Origin: CABZJG01 sp902512685
GTDB lineage: Bacteria > Pseudomonadota > Alphaproteobacteria > Rhodobacterales > Rhodobacteraceae
Direction: 5' to 3'
Assembly (NCBI GenBank): GCA_051201605.1
Contig: CP179201.1
Coordinates: 1,240,001-1,304,000 of the forward strand
Length of the DNA stretch: 64,000 bases
The translations under genes were made by a program, and so were the position numbers. Shown piece by piece: positions 27,573 to 36,351 of this stretch (within the stretch, counting starts at the first letter, position 1; each line of letters starts with the position of its first letter). Under the pieces are notes generated by a model. That model did no database searches and was not told where the DNA came from. It saw nothing but the letters and a program-made list of their open reading frames with translations.

Positions 27573-28838
27573 ATGGCGACAAATTCGAGCGGTGAAAGCA
27601 AGAACACACTTTATTGCAGCTTTTGTGGTAAAAGCCAGCATGAGGTTCGTAAACTAATTGCTGGCCCAACGGTTTTCATCTGTGATGAATGCGTTGAGTT
27701 GTGCATGGATATTATCCGTGAAGAAACTAAAGGCTCGGGGCTTAAGTCTTCCGAAGGCGTGCCAACACCTCGGGAAATTTGTGATGTTCTGGATGACTAT
27801 GTAATTGGCCAGTCGTTTGCAAAACGAGTTTTGTCTGTTGCTGTTCACAACCATTACAAACGACTTAACCACGCTGCAAAATCAGGCGATATAGAACTTT
27901 CAAAATCTAACATTATGTTGGTTGGCCCCACAGGATGCGGAAAAACGCTTTTGGCTCAAACACTTGCCAGAATTTTGGACGTTCCATTTACCATGGCTGA
28001 TGCAACCACTTTGACCGAAGCTGGCTATGTTGGTGAGGATGTTGAGAATATTATTCTAAAACTTTTGCAAGCATCGGAGTATAATGTTGAGCGTGCGCAG
28101 CGTGGTATAGTTTACATCGATGAGGTTGATAAAATCACCCGAAAGTCAGAAAATCCATCGATTACACGCGACGTGTCGGGTGAGGGTGTTCAACAGGCGC
28201 TTTTAAAATTAATGGAAGGCACTGTTGCCAGCGTGCCGCCCCAAGGTGGCCGGAAGCATCCACAGCAAGAATTCCTGCAGGTTGATACCACTAATATTTT
28301 ATTTATTTGTGGTGGAGCTTTTGCAGGCCTTGATAAGGTCATTGCACAGCGTGGAAAAGGCAGTGCAATGGGATTCGGGGCTGATGTTCGTGACAATGAT
28401 GAACGCGGTGTCGGCGAAATTTTTCAGGAACTTGAGCCAGAAGACTTATTAAAGTTTGGTCTAATTCCAGAGTTTGTTGGTCGACTTCCGGTCCTCGCAA
28501 CCTTAGAGGACCTTGATGAAGAGGCTCTTGTGACAATTTTGACGCAACCTAAAAACGCGCTCGTAAAACAGTATCAGCGCCTGTTCGAGTTGGAAGATAC
28601 GGCTCTTAGCTTTACCGACGAGGCCCTTCAGGCGATTGCCAAAAGAGCAATAGAGCGAAAAACAGGAGCACGGGGACTTCGATCCATTTTAGAAGATATT
28701 TTACTGGACACAATGTTTGATCTCCCAGGTCAAGAAGAAGTTCAAGAGGTGGTTGTGAACGAAGAGGCCGTTACTGCAGAGGCAGCGCCGTTGATGATTT
28801 ATTCTGATACAAAAAAAGAACCTGCCTCGGCAGGTTGA
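27573..28838 (+). CDS. clpX: ATP-dependent Clp protease ATP-binding subunit ClpX
   Basis: AAA+ unfoldase, 421 residues. The N-terminal zinc-binding domain has YCSFCGKSQHEV and FICDECVELC; Walker A is GPTGCGKTLLAQ, Walker B region IVYIDEVDKI; the IGF loop that docks on ClpP is FGLIPEFVGRLP nearby; sensor 2 is TGARGLRSILED. The C-terminal end is encoded by an inverted repeat. Together with ClpP and the nearby aat gene it belongs to regulated and N-degron protein turnover. Confidence 0.97.
   Translation: MATNSSGESKNTLYCSFCGKSQHEVRKLIAGPTVFICDECVELCMDIIREETKGSGLKSSEGVPTPREICDVLDDYVIGQSFAKRVLSVAVHNHYKRLNHAAKSGDIELSKSNIMLVGPTGCGKTLLAQTLARILDVPFTMADATTLTEAGYVGEDVENIILKLLQASEYNVERAQRGIVYIDEVDKITRKSENPSITRDVSGEGVQQALLKLMEGTVASVPPQGGRKHPQQEFLQVDTTNILFICGGAFAGLDKVIAQRGKGSAMGFGADVRDNDERGVGEIFQELEPEDLLKFGLIPEFVGRLPVLATLEDLDEEALVTILTQPKNALVKQYQRLFELEDTALSFTDEALQAIAKRAIERKTGARGLRSILEDILLDTMFDLPGQEEVQEVVVNEEAVTAEAAPLMIYSDTKKEPASAG
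28819..28836. terminator. Hairpin over the clpX stop codon
   Basis: AACCTGCC TC GGCAGGTT: perfect 8-bp arms with a 2-nt loop, ending inside the clpX stop codon. On the plus strand no T-run follows; on the minus strand a T7 run follows, but no minus-strand gene ends here. A weak terminator or mRNA-stability element is possible. Confidence 0.3.
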
Positions 28839-28939
28839 ACACTCGCAGGTTAGTTCCTTAGACACCTGCTAATAGTTGCTGGTCTAGACCTAAGGTTTAT
28901 TTTAGTGCATAGAAAGTTCAGAGGAATTCGAGGTTTTTC

Positions 28940-29323
28940 ATGGGTATCTTAAACACTTTGTTGCGGGCGGTGACGTGGTGGAATGGTCAAACGCTAAACA
29001 CGCAATTTTTTACTTGGCGTAAAGGTGTAAAAGTAGGGCAAGATGCTGGCGGGAACACCTATTATCGGACATCTGATGGCCGACGCCGCTGGGTTATTTT
29101 TAACGGGAACAGCGAAGCAAGTCGGGTCAGTCCTGATTGGCATGGCTGGCTACACCATACATGGGATGAGCCCCCAAGCGAGCAGCCCCTTTCTCGAAAG
29201 TCATGGGAAAAGCCGCATCAAGAAAACCTTACTGGCACCGAAGCTGCCTATGCACCAACTGGTTCAATTCGAAAGACAAACTTACAAGCGCGCTCTGATT
29301 ATGAGGCTTGGCGACCTGAATAG
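28940..29323 (+). CDS. NADH:ubiquinone oxidoreductase subunit NDUFA12 family protein
   Basis: 127 residues, accessory complex I subunit homologous to mitochondrial NDUFA12 (B17.2), a marker of alphaproteobacteria. Typical segments are TWWNGQTLNTQFFTWRKG, VGQDAGGNTYYRT, RRRWVIFNG, and SPDWHGWLHHTWDEPPSE. No signal peptide; it associates with the cytoplasmic arm of complex I. First gene of a short block with mlaD and a DUF2155 gene, 10 bp before mlaD. Confidence 0.92.
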   Translation: MGILNTLLRAVTWWNGQTLNTQFFTWRKGVKVGQDAGGNTYYRTSDGRRRWVIFNGNSEASRVSPDWHGWLHHTWDEPPSEQPLSRKSWEKPHQENLTGTEAAYAPTGSIRKTNLQARSDYEAWRPE

Positions 29324-29333
29324 GATGTGAGGC

Positions 29334-29783
29334 ATGTCTGAAAATACCACAGAAGTGGCCGTTGGAGGTTTGGTCCTCGCTCTTGCAATTGGGTTCGCTT
29401 TATTCGTATTTCAAAGCACTGGTCCTTCAAGCTCTTCAACTTCGTATGCAATTAACGCTTCTTTTCGCTCAGCCGAAGGAATAACAGTCGGAACAGATGT
29501 GCGACTAGCAGGGGTAAAGGTTGGATCTGTTAGTGCCCTTGATTTGGATAGTAATACCTATCAAGCTGTATCTGTGCTTGAGTTAAAGGATGATATACGT
29601 ATTCCTGAAGACAGTGCGTTGGTGATTTCCTCTGAGGGGCTGCTTGGAGGTAATTTTGTCGAGATAATCCCCGGCGCATCATTTGATTATCTAGCTTCAG
29701 GGGATGAAATCGTGGATACACAAGGGTCTGTCAGCTTGATTTCTTTATTGATGAAGTTTGCCTCGAGTGGGCAGGACAGATGA
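29334..29783 (+). CDS. mlaD: Outer membrane lipid asymmetry protein MlaD
   Basis: 149 residues. An N-terminal membrane anchor (about residues 10-28, VGGLVLALAIGFALFVF) is followed by the MCE domain (SFRSAEGITVGTDVRLAGVK, SEGLLGGNFVEIIPG). MlaD forms a periplasmic hexamer carrying phospholipids between the membranes with the MlaFEDB transporter; the other mla genes are not in this window. It overlaps the next gene by 4 bp (ATGA). Confidence 0.92.
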   Translation: MSENTTEVAVGGLVLALAIGFALFVFQSTGPSSSSTSYAINASFRSAEGITVGTDVRLAGVKVGSVSALDLDSNTYQAVSVLELKDDIRIPEDSALVISSEGLLGGNFVEIIPGASFDYLASGDEIVDTQGSVSLISLLMKFASSGQDR

Positions 29784-30160
29784 TCCGAGTAGGTGTGGTA
29801 CTGTTCGCAGGGCTGGTGAGCGGATTTCCTGCAATAGCAGAAGTTGCTACTGCGCAGGCTGATGGGGTTGTGCTGCGCACCCTCGATAAAGTGAGTGGAG
29901 CCGTAATAGATCGAACTCTTTTGCAAGAAACGACCTCGCAGGTGGGCAACTTGGCAGTAACATTAAACGAATGCCGATACCCATTAGATAATCCTGCTGG
30001 GGATGCGTTCGCGCGAATTACTATTCTTTCGGGCAAAAAAGTGGGGCCGATCTATCAAGGATGGATGGTTGCTTCATCACCTGCTTTAAACCCACTTGAT
30101 CATGCGCGTTATGATGTCTGGGTGCTACGCTGTACAATACCTGAAGCTGAAACAGAATAG
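29780..30160 (+). CDS. DUF2155 domain-containing secreted protein
   Basis: 126 residues with a Sec signal peptide (cleavage likely after AIAE, about residue 21), then a DUF2155 domain marked by LNECRYPLDNPAGDAFARI and YQGWMVASSPALNPLDHARY, ending with VWVLRC. Function is not known; two cysteines could form a disulfide in the periplasm. It overlaps mlaD by 4 bp at its start and the convergent aat gene by 52 bp at its end, an unusually long tail-to-tail overlap. Confidence 0.88.
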   Translation: MIRVGVVLFAGLVSGFPAIAEVATAQADGVVLRTLDKVSGAVIDRTLLQETTSQVGNLAVTLNECRYPLDNPAGDAFARITILSGKKVGPIYQGWMVASSPALNPLDHARYDVWVLRCTIPEAETE

Positions 30161-30753
30161 GACGGGTCGGTAAAGTCTGCGGTTAAATCTACCGCCTTAC
30201 TTAGGTGCATCAAATAGGTTTCCCGAGGAATTTCTATAGCCCCTAGAGAGGCTAAATGTGGTGTTATGAACTGGGTGTCAAACAGTTTAAATCCAGTGAA
30301 AGTAAGTCGATGCACTAAATAAGCCAGTGCAATCTTGGAGGCATTCTTGCGGCGGGAAAACATACTTTCACCAAAAAATGCTCCCCCAATAACCACGCCA
30401 TAGACCCCACCAATTAGTTCATTATCATGCCAGACCTCTAGAGAGTGTGCCTGTTTCTTTTCAGCAAGCGTGCAATAAAGATCAAAAATTGTTTTATTAA
30501 TCCATGTCTCAGGCCTCGCTGCGCAGGCACTGATTACTTCTGAGAATGCGGAAGTTACTTTGATAGTATAGTCTTCCCTCAATATGCATCTGCGCATAGA
30601 TTTAGAAATATGAAATTGGTTTAGGGGTAAAATTCCCCTGTATTTCGGGTCAACCCAAAACAGATCAATATCTTTGTGCGTTTCAGCCATAGGGAAAAGG
30701 CCGCGCCTATAAGCATTCAAAAGGGTGTCTGGCGAAATGTCCTGCACTTCCAT
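30109..30753 (-). CDS. aat: Leucyl/phenylalanyl-tRNA--protein transferase
   Basis: Adds Leu or Phe from tRNA to proteins with N-terminal Arg or Lys, marking them for ClpS/ClpAP. 214 residues. Motifs are NAYRRGLFPM, FWVDPKYRGILPL, and the catalytic core GGVYGVVIGGAFFGESMFSR, with FDTQFITPHLASLGA near the C-terminus. The last 52 bp overlap the DUF2155 gene on the other strand. It lies between accC and the mla/DUF2155 block, an order seen in Rhodobacterales. Confidence 0.95.
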   Translation of the reverse strand: MEVQDISPDTLLNAYRRGLFPMAETHKDIDLFWVDPKYRGILPLNQFHISKSMRRCILREDYTIKVTSAFSEVISACAARPETWINKTIFDLYCTLAEKKQAHSLEVWHDNELIGGVYGVVIGGAFFGESMFSRRKNASKIALAYLVHRLTFTGFKLFDTQFITPHLASLGAIEIPRETYLMHLSKAVDLTADFTDPSYSVSASGIVQRSTQTS

Positions 30754-30826
30754 CTCACATAAAATATATTCGCACCCCAGAGGGGTGACAGATCAATAAT
30801 GGAATGGCTAGATGTCCGATCAAAAC

Positions 30827-32173
30827 TTAACTGGTTTGTCGCTCTAGCCAATGTTCCAGCCAGTGAATATTATATGAGCCACTATGAATATCTTCTTCTG
30901 ATAGAAGTACATCAAACAGCGGAATTGTGGTGTCTATTCCATCAATAATTAGTTCACTGAGAGCACGTCTCAAGCGGGCTAAAGCTTCGTCGCGGTTGCG
31001 GCCATGTACAATTAATTTGCCGATCAGGCTATCGTAATAGGGCGGTATAGAATATCCATTATAGAGTGCGCTGTCCATGCGTACCCCCAAACCCCCAGGG
31101 GCATGATAAGCTGAAATTCTACCTGGACATGGGGCAAAGTTTGGAAGCTTTTCTGCGTTTATGCGTACTTCAATAGCGTGACCATTGATCTGGATATCTT
31201 TTTGAGCAAACGACATAGATTCGCCGGCTGCGACTCGAATCTGTTCGCGTACTAGATCGACACCGAAAATTGCTTCGGTTACTGGATGCTCAACTTGCAA
31301 TCTTGTATTCATCTCAATGAAATAAAACTCGTCATTTTCGTACAAGAATTCGATCGTGCCAGCACCGATATAGTTAATCTTAGCCACGGCATCAGCGCAT
31401 ACTTTTCCAATCGCACTGCGTTGCTTTTCTGAGATACTTGGACCTGGCGCTTCTTCAAAAACCTTTTGGTGTCGACGTTGAAGAGAACAATCGCGCTCGC
31501 CTAGATGTACCGCTTGGCCTTTTCCATCGCCAAAGACTTGGATCTCGATATGTCGGGGAGTTGTTAGATACTTTTCAATATAGACTTCGTCATTGCCGAA
31601 TGCAGCTTTGCCTTCGGCGCGCGCAGTCATAAAGGCCTGTTCCATTTCTGATGCACTTTTTGCGACTTTCATCCCGCGACCGCCACCGCCTGCTGTCGCT
31701 TTGATGATAACCGGATAACCAATTTCATTACCAATTTTTTTGGCCTGCTCAAGTGTCGAAACACCGCCGTCAGATCCCGGAACACAGGGTACTCCAAGTG
31801 CTTTCATTGTATCTTTAGCCGTGATTTTATCACCCATTATGCGGATGTGCTCGGCTGTTGGTCCGATAAAAGTCAGCCCGTGATCTCCTAGAATTTGCAC
31901 GAATTTTGCATTTTCAGATAAAAATCCATACCCTGGATGAATTGCCTGCGCACCTGATATTTCGCAGGCTGATATAATTGCAGGTATAGACAGATAGCTG
32001 TCAGAACTAGGTGGTGGGCCTATGCAAACCGACTCATCTGCCATGCGCACATGCATCGCATCACTGTCAGCAGTGGAATGGACTGCCACACATCGTATTC
32101 CCATCTCGCGGCAGGCGCGGATGACACGCAAGGCAATTTCACCACGGTTTGCAATCAGTATTTTCTCGAACAT
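30827..32173 (-). CDS. accC: Acetyl-CoA carboxylase, biotin carboxylase subunit
   Basis: ATP-dependent carboxylation of biotin on AccB, first half-reaction of fatty-acid synthesis. 448 residues from the ATG at 32173 (MFEKILIANRGEIALRV); the open frame extends further upstream into accB. The ATP-grasp elements GGGGRGMKVAKS, HIEIQVFGDG and the active site EMNTRLQVEHPVTE are intact. It starts 10 bp after the accB stop, so the two form an operon. Confidence 0.97.
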   Translation of the reverse strand: MFEKILIANRGEIALRVIRACREMGIRCVAVHSTADSDAMHVRMADESVCIGPPPSSDSYLSIPAIISACEISGAQAIHPGYGFLSENAKFVQILGDHGLTFIGPTAEHIRIMGDKITAKDTMKALGVPCVPGSDGGVSTLEQAKKIGNEIGYPVIIKATAGGGGRGMKVAKSASEMEQAFMTARAEGKAAFGNDEVYIEKYLTTPRHIEIQVFGDGKGQAVHLGERDCSLQRRHQKVFEEAPGPSISEKQRSAIGKVCADAVAKINYIGAGTIEFLYENDEFYFIEMNTRLQVEHPVTEAIFGVDLVREQIRVAAGESMSFAQKDIQINGHAIEVRINAEKLPNFAPCPGRISAYHAPGGLGVRMDSALYNGYSIPPYYDSLIGKLIVHGRNRDEALARLRRALSELIIDGIDTTIPLFDVLLSEEDIHSGSYNIHWLEHWLERQTS

Positions 32174-32183
32174 TTGCGTCGCC

Positions 32184-32681
32184 TTATTCGATGATGACCA
32201 ATGGTGTGCCGAATTCAACTGCCGCGCCGTCCTCAACCAAAATGCGTTGGATTGATCCGGATTTTGGCGCCGGAATATGGTTCATGGTTTTCATCGCCTC
32301 AACAATCAGCAGTGTATCGCCTTCATTGACCTTTGAGCCAATCGTTATAAATGCAGGGGCTCCAGGTTCTGCTTGCATGTAGACTGTTCCCACCATTGGC
32401 GAGGTTACAGCACCTGGGTGGTTTGCAGGATCTTCACTGGAACTGACGGATGGTGCAGCATTTGAAACGGCAGCAGGAGCACTTTGCTGCGAGGCGGTCA
32501 GCGCAACTGGCGCGGCTATCGGTTGCGGCGCTACATTTTTGACTTGGCTGACCCTGACATTAAGGGTGTCATCTTCACCATATTCACGCATAACTTCTAG
32601 TTCGGTTAGCTCATTGCTCTTGAGCAAATCTGCAAGGGCCTGAATAAAGGCGATGTCTTGGTCGCGGGTTTTCTTTGTCAT
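32184..32681 (-). CDS. accB: Acetyl-CoA carboxylase, biotin carboxyl carrier protein
   Basis: 165 residues from the ATG at 32681 (MTKKTRDQDIAFIQALADLL); the open frame begins 12 codons earlier but lacks family similarity there. A central Ala/Pro-rich linker (about 55-85) is followed by the biotinyl domain with the target lysine in VEAMKTMNHIPAP. TMN instead of the more common LMN after the lysine is a normal alphaproteobacterial variant. The promoter should lie in the 270 bp before the next gene. Confidence 0.95.
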   Translation of the reverse strand: MTKKTRDQDIAFIQALADLLKSNELTELEVMREYGEDDTLNVRVSQVKNVAPQPIAAPVALTASQQSAPAAVSNAAPSVSSSEDPANHPGAVTSPMVGTVYMQAEPGAPAFITIGSKVNEGDTLLIVEAMKTMNHIPAPKSGSIQRILVEDGAAVEFGTPLVIIE

Positions 32682-32953
32682 GTATACCTCAAAGATAAAA
32701 ATCGTGGTTCTGCTCAAACCATTTTTCTAAAGCTATTATAAGGCAAGCAGCCCCCGGTGAAAAGAAAGTCGTGCAACAATGTGAGCGTGTTTAGGAAAAT
32801 ATTCCATGTTTTTGCCCTGTTTTTCCAACTTTTGCGTCTGTGATGCAATAAAGAGATGAATTTGCAAGTTTGGTATCAAGGAATTATTTAAGCGTTTCCA
32901 TCGCAGATGCTTATAAAGAGCTTTGGCAGAGTCGATTTTGAAGGGGTTAGATT

Positions 32954-34495
32954 ATGAATATTGCGCAATGGTTAAGTCGAGCGGCCAGAGAACACGGCGA
33001 TAACCCAGCGATTTTCCGCGGAAAAAAACAATGTGGCACATATAAAGACCTGAACATCATTGTGGGCCAAGTTTCCAATTGGTTGAAGAGTTTGGGCATA
33101 AAACCGGGCGACCGTGTTGCTATATTTATGGTAAACCAAACTGATTATCTTTGCCTTTTGTTTGGCATATGGTGCTCAGGTGCAGTCGCGGTTCCTATCA
33201 ATGCAAAACTACATGTCCGAGAGGTAACTTGGATTGTTGAAAATGCCGAGGCTAAGCTCACCTTGGCCTCAGGTCAGCAGTTTGAAAATCTTCAAAGAGT
33301 AACAGGTTTTTGGAATGCAAATTCTAAACTCATAGATTTCTGTGACGAAACAATGTTGGGTATAAGCAAAAATCTATCTTGCGAACCTGTCTCGCGCCGA
33401 GAAAGTTCAGATTTGGCGTGGTTGTTTTATACCTCTGGAACAACAGGTCGGCCAAAAGGGGTGATGATTACTCACGGGATGTTAAAATCCATGGCTTTCA
33501 GTTATTTTATCGATGTAGATGAGGTACGCCAAGAGGATGCAGCGATTTATTCAGCCCCTTTTTCACACGGAGCCGGCCTATACAGTATAATGCATGTCCT
33601 AAAAGCCGCACGTCATGTTTTCCCTAGGTCTGGTGGTTTTAGCCCAAAAGAGATTTTGGATTTGTCAGAACATTTTCAGTCAGCACATATGTTTGCAGCC
33701 CCCACAATGGTCAAGCGCCTAACAGCCGCTTCAAAGGCTAGTGGTTGCGCACCCAAAGGGATAAGAACCATCGTTTATGCCGGCGGACCAATGTATAAGT
33801 CGGATATTATTGAGGCGGTCGACTGGTTTGGGCCGGTATTTGTGCAAATTTATGGTCAGGGTGAATGTCCCATGGCGATAACGGCTCTGTCAAGAAAAGC
33901 GGTTAGTGATCGCACTCATCCACGATGGGAGGAGAGGCTAACCTCGGTGGGTTCTGCGCAGTCAGTGGTGGAAGTTCAAATCGGTGATCCATCTGGAAAG
34001 CCCACGGAAGAGGGCCAAATCGGAGAAATCATGGTGCGCGGTGATCCGGTTATGCCGGGATACTGGAGAAATTCTGATGCAAGTGAAAAGGCATTGGCTC
34101 AGGGGTGGCTTCATACTGGCGACATTGGCTACATGGATCATGAGGGATACATTACGTTAAAAGATCGCTCCAATGATCTAATCATTTCAGGCGGGAGTAA
34201 TATTTACCCACGAGAAGTGGAAGAGGTGTTGTTGATGCATCCCTGCATCATTGAGGCCGCTGTTATCGGTCGATATCACCCCGATTGGGGCGAAGAGGTA
34301 ATAGCTTTCATTGTGTTGCGCGATCAAATAAAAATATCTTCGGCAGAAATAGGTGAATTTTGCCAACGTCACATTGCCGCCTATAAGCGGCCAAAAGGTT
34401 ATATTACTTTAAAGGTTTTGCCAAAAAACAACTATGGGAAAATTCTTAAAACAGAATTGCGTATACTTGTTGAGACATCTCCTCTTTTAGGGTGA
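32954..34495 (+). CDS. Acyl-CoA synthetase / AMP-binding ligase
   Basis: 513-residue ANL-superfamily enzyme that adenylates a carboxylic acid and transfers it to CoA. Motifs in order are LFYTSGTTGRPKGVMITH (P-loop, about residue 155), QIYGQGECPMAI, TGDIGYMDHEGYITLKDR, NLYPREVEE-like SNIYPREVEEVLL, and the C-terminal catalytic lysine region NNYGKILKTELR. The size suggests short-chain or aromatic acids, but the substrate is not readable. No signal or membrane segment. It stands alone between accB (divergent) and a convergent unknown gene. Confidence 0.88.
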   Translation: MNIAQWLSRAAREHGDNPAIFRGKKQCGTYKDLNIIVGQVSNWLKSLGIKPGDRVAIFMVNQTDYLCLLFGIWCSGAVAVPINAKLHVREVTWIVENAEAKLTLASGQQFENLQRVTGFWNANSKLIDFCDETMLGISKNLSCEPVSRRESSDLAWLFYTSGTTGRPKGVMITHGMLKSMAFSYFIDVDEVRQEDAAIYSAPFSHGAGLYSIMHVLKAARHVFPRSGGFSPKEILDLSEHFQSAHMFAAPTMVKRLTAASKASGCAPKGIRTIVYAGGPMYKSDIIEAVDWFGPVFVQIYGQGECPMAITALSRKAVSDRTHPRWEERLTSVGSAQSVVEVQIGDPSGKPTEEGQIGEIMVRGDPVMPGYWRNSDASEKALAQGWLHTGDIGYMDHEGYITLKDRSNDLIISGGSNIYPREVEEVLLMHPCIIEAAVIGRYHPDWGEEVIAFIVLRDQIKISSAEIGEFCQRHIAAYKRPKGYITLKVLPKNNYGKILKTELRILVETSPLLG

Positions 34496-34544
34496 TTTTG
34501 TTAAACCAGTTGCGTAAAATCATCTACCAAAAGCTTGAAGGACG

Positions 34545-34952
34545 TTATTTGATTTGCCGCAAATTACTTTCCAAGGCAGAGTAGTCGGCAATCATTGCTT
34601 TGATCGCATTATTTGAGGCTTGTCGGTCAATTGGCCAGTTCCCAGTGCGGATTCTAGCGCGTATTTCGTTAGCAATTTCGATGTTAACTTCAGCAGACAC
34701 GCGTTTCATCATTTGCAATACATCTTTTTTTACGCTGTTCAGTTCGACCGAGATGTTTGCAGCCGAGCTATATTGGGTCACTTGACTAGACCCCATACCA
34801 ACCGTCGACATATTGCCTTGTCCATGGGTAGAGGCTTGAATTACACGCTTCTTTGCAGCAGAATTTTCTATAAATCTATCTGCATTTTCATAACCCGCCT
34901 TCACTTTTTGATAGGCGCCAGAATTAATAGACATGCCGACGATATGAGCCAT
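34545..34952 (-). CDS. Unrecognised small protein
   Basis: 135 residues, not recognised. The N-terminus MAHIVGMSINSGAYQKVK has no signal peptide or membrane segment; the middle is Ser/Thr/Gln-rich (QASTHGQGNMSTVGMGSSQV), and the C-terminal half (from about residue 68) looks like two amphipathic helices. It is convergent with the acyl-CoA synthetase and lies just outside the IS6 element, at the border between the core block and the amide island. The 237 bp between it and the IS hold no gene that I can see. Confidence 0.5.
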   Translation of the reverse strand: MAHIVGMSINSGAYQKVKAGYENADRFIENSAAKKRVIQASTHGQGNMSTVGMGSSQVTQYSSAANISVELNSVKKDVLQMMKRVSAEVNIEIANEIRARIRTGNWPIDRQASNNAIKAMIADYSALESNLRQIK

Positions 34953-35189
34953 GGCAGTGATACCTCAATTATAGATGACCAACATTAGCAAATTTACTTA
35001 AATTAGTAAATTGCAATGCAGTGTTTGGATATTTTACTGAAAAGACATTGTTGGTCGCAATGCGCTTATCGGTTTTCAGGTCAGGTCAACCTTGAATTTT
35101 ACTTTTAAGAATCGAAACTCTATTTGAGGTTGATCTCAAGGGGATTTATTTTCAACATCATAAAATCTGGTAATATAAGTTGTCCAAAC

Positions 35190-36004
35190 GGCTTTGTCAG
35201 AATAAACCACCTTGCCCGACAGCATCTTGGAAATTAACTTCTGTGACATGCCCAATCCTGTTTCATTCCGCTACTTCAAAACCAGTCCTGAGATCATCCA
35301 GCTTGCGGTGATGCTGTATGTAAGGTTTCCACTCTCACTGAGAAATGTAGAGGACCTGCTTCATGAGCGTGGCGTGGATGTTAGCTATGAATCTGTCCGC
35401 TACTGGTGGCACAGGTTTGGCTCTCAGTTCGCAAGCCAGATCAAAAAGCGAAGAGCAGGGGGCATGCATTCCAGTAATTGGAAATGGCACCTAGATGAAG
35501 TCTTTGTGAAGATAAATGGGGAAAGACATTACCTCTGGCGCGCAGTTGATCATGATGGCGAGGTGCTAGAAAGCTACGTCACCAAAAAGAGAGATAAGAA
35601 AGCAGCGCTAAAGTTCATGAAAAAAGCTATGCGCCGGTATGGATCGCCCAATGAGATTGTTACAGATAGGCTTCGATCCTACAGTGCAGCAGCAAAAGAG
35701 CTGGGCTGTGCAGATAAGCAAGTTACACAGCGGTGGGCAAATAACAGAGTGGAGAATTCACACTTACCCTTTCGACGACGAGAACGTGCGATGCTGCGAT
35801 TTAGGCGTATGCACAGCCTTCAAAAGTTCGCCTCAATCCACGCCTCATTTCACAATCACTTCAACTTACAAAGGTCACTCTCAACTCGCAGTACTTTCAA
35901 GCTAAACCGCGACGCTGCTCTTACAGAGTGGCACTCTCTTATTGCCTCGTAGAATCCACGCTCCCAAGGCTTGTGATGCTTGAGCCGATTTGTCTGACAC
36001 CACC
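35190..36004 (+). mobile_element. IS6-family insertion sequence, complete copy
   Basis: 815 bp. The left end starts GGCTTTGTCAGAATAAA and the right end, read on the other strand, starts GGTGGTGTCAGACAAAT: imperfect terminal inverted repeats sharing TGTCAGA. It carries one transposase gene. A second, 5'-truncated copy is fused directly to its right end. No 8-bp target duplication could be matched. Three further relics of the same IS type occur at 47.9, 54.6-54.8 and 56.7 kb. Confidence 0.85.
35248..35952 (+). CDS. IS6-family DDE transposase
   Basis: 234 residues from the ATG at 35248 (the open frame reaches back to a TTG at 35212). An N-terminal helix-turn-helix (LRNVEDLLHERGVDVSYESV, then RYWWHRFG) is followed by the DDE catalytic core: Asp in WHLDEVFVKING, Asp in EIVTDRLRSY, Glu in WANNRVENSH, which is the IS6/IS26 pattern. 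Complete and apparently functional. IS6 elements move through cointegrates and can mobilise DNA between directly oriented copies. Confidence 0.92.
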   Translation: MPNPVSFRYFKTSPEIIQLAVMLYVRFPLSLRNVEDLLHERGVDVSYESVRYWWHRFGSQFASQIKKRRAGGMHSSNWKWHLDEVFVKINGERHYLWRAVDHDGEVLESYVTKKRDKKAALKFMKKAMRRYGSPNEIVTDRLRSYSAAAKELGCADKQVTQRWANNRVENSHLPFRRRERAMLRFRRMHSLQKFASIHASFHNHFNLQRSLSTRSTFKLNRDAALTEWHSLIAS

Positions 36005-36338
36005 CTTCGATCCTACAGTGCAGCAGCAAAAGAGCTGGGCTGTGCAGATAAGCAAGTTACACAGCGATGGGCAAATAACAGAGCGGAGAATTCACACTTA
36101 CCCTTTCGACGACGTGAAAGAGCGATGCTGCGGTTCAGGCGTATGCACAGCCTCCAAAAGTTCGCCTCAATCCACGCCTCATTTCACAATCACTTTAATT
36201 CACAAAGGTCACTATCAACTCGCAGTACTTTCAAGCTAAACCGCGACGCTGCTCTTACAGAGTGGCGCTTTCTTATCGCCTCATAGAATCCACGCTCCCA
36301 AGGCCTCTGATGCTTGAGCCGATTTGTCTGACACCACC
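36005..36338 (+). mobile_element. Truncated second IS6 copy (3' part only)
   Basis: Corresponds to positions 35669-36004 of the complete copy and begins exactly at its right end (CACC, then CTTCGATCC). It encodes only the last third of the transposase (RSYSAAAKELG to the stop) and ends with the same right terminal repeat at 36338. Scattered substitutions separate the copies (for example Val to Ala in NNRVENSH and changes in the following arginine-rich part), so the arrangement is not a very recent tandem duplication. Confidence 0.85.
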
Positions 36339-36351
36339 CGAAAGAGGGATG

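Noticed and set aside
28819..28836. Strong intrinsic terminator after clpX
   Set aside because: The hairpin is perfect, but the T-run lies on the wrong side for clpX transcription, so it is listed only as a possible structure.
35101..35140. TTGAG/CTCAA inverted repeat before the IS6 element
   Set aside because: 5-bp arms in AT-rich DNA with no gene start nearby; expected by chance.
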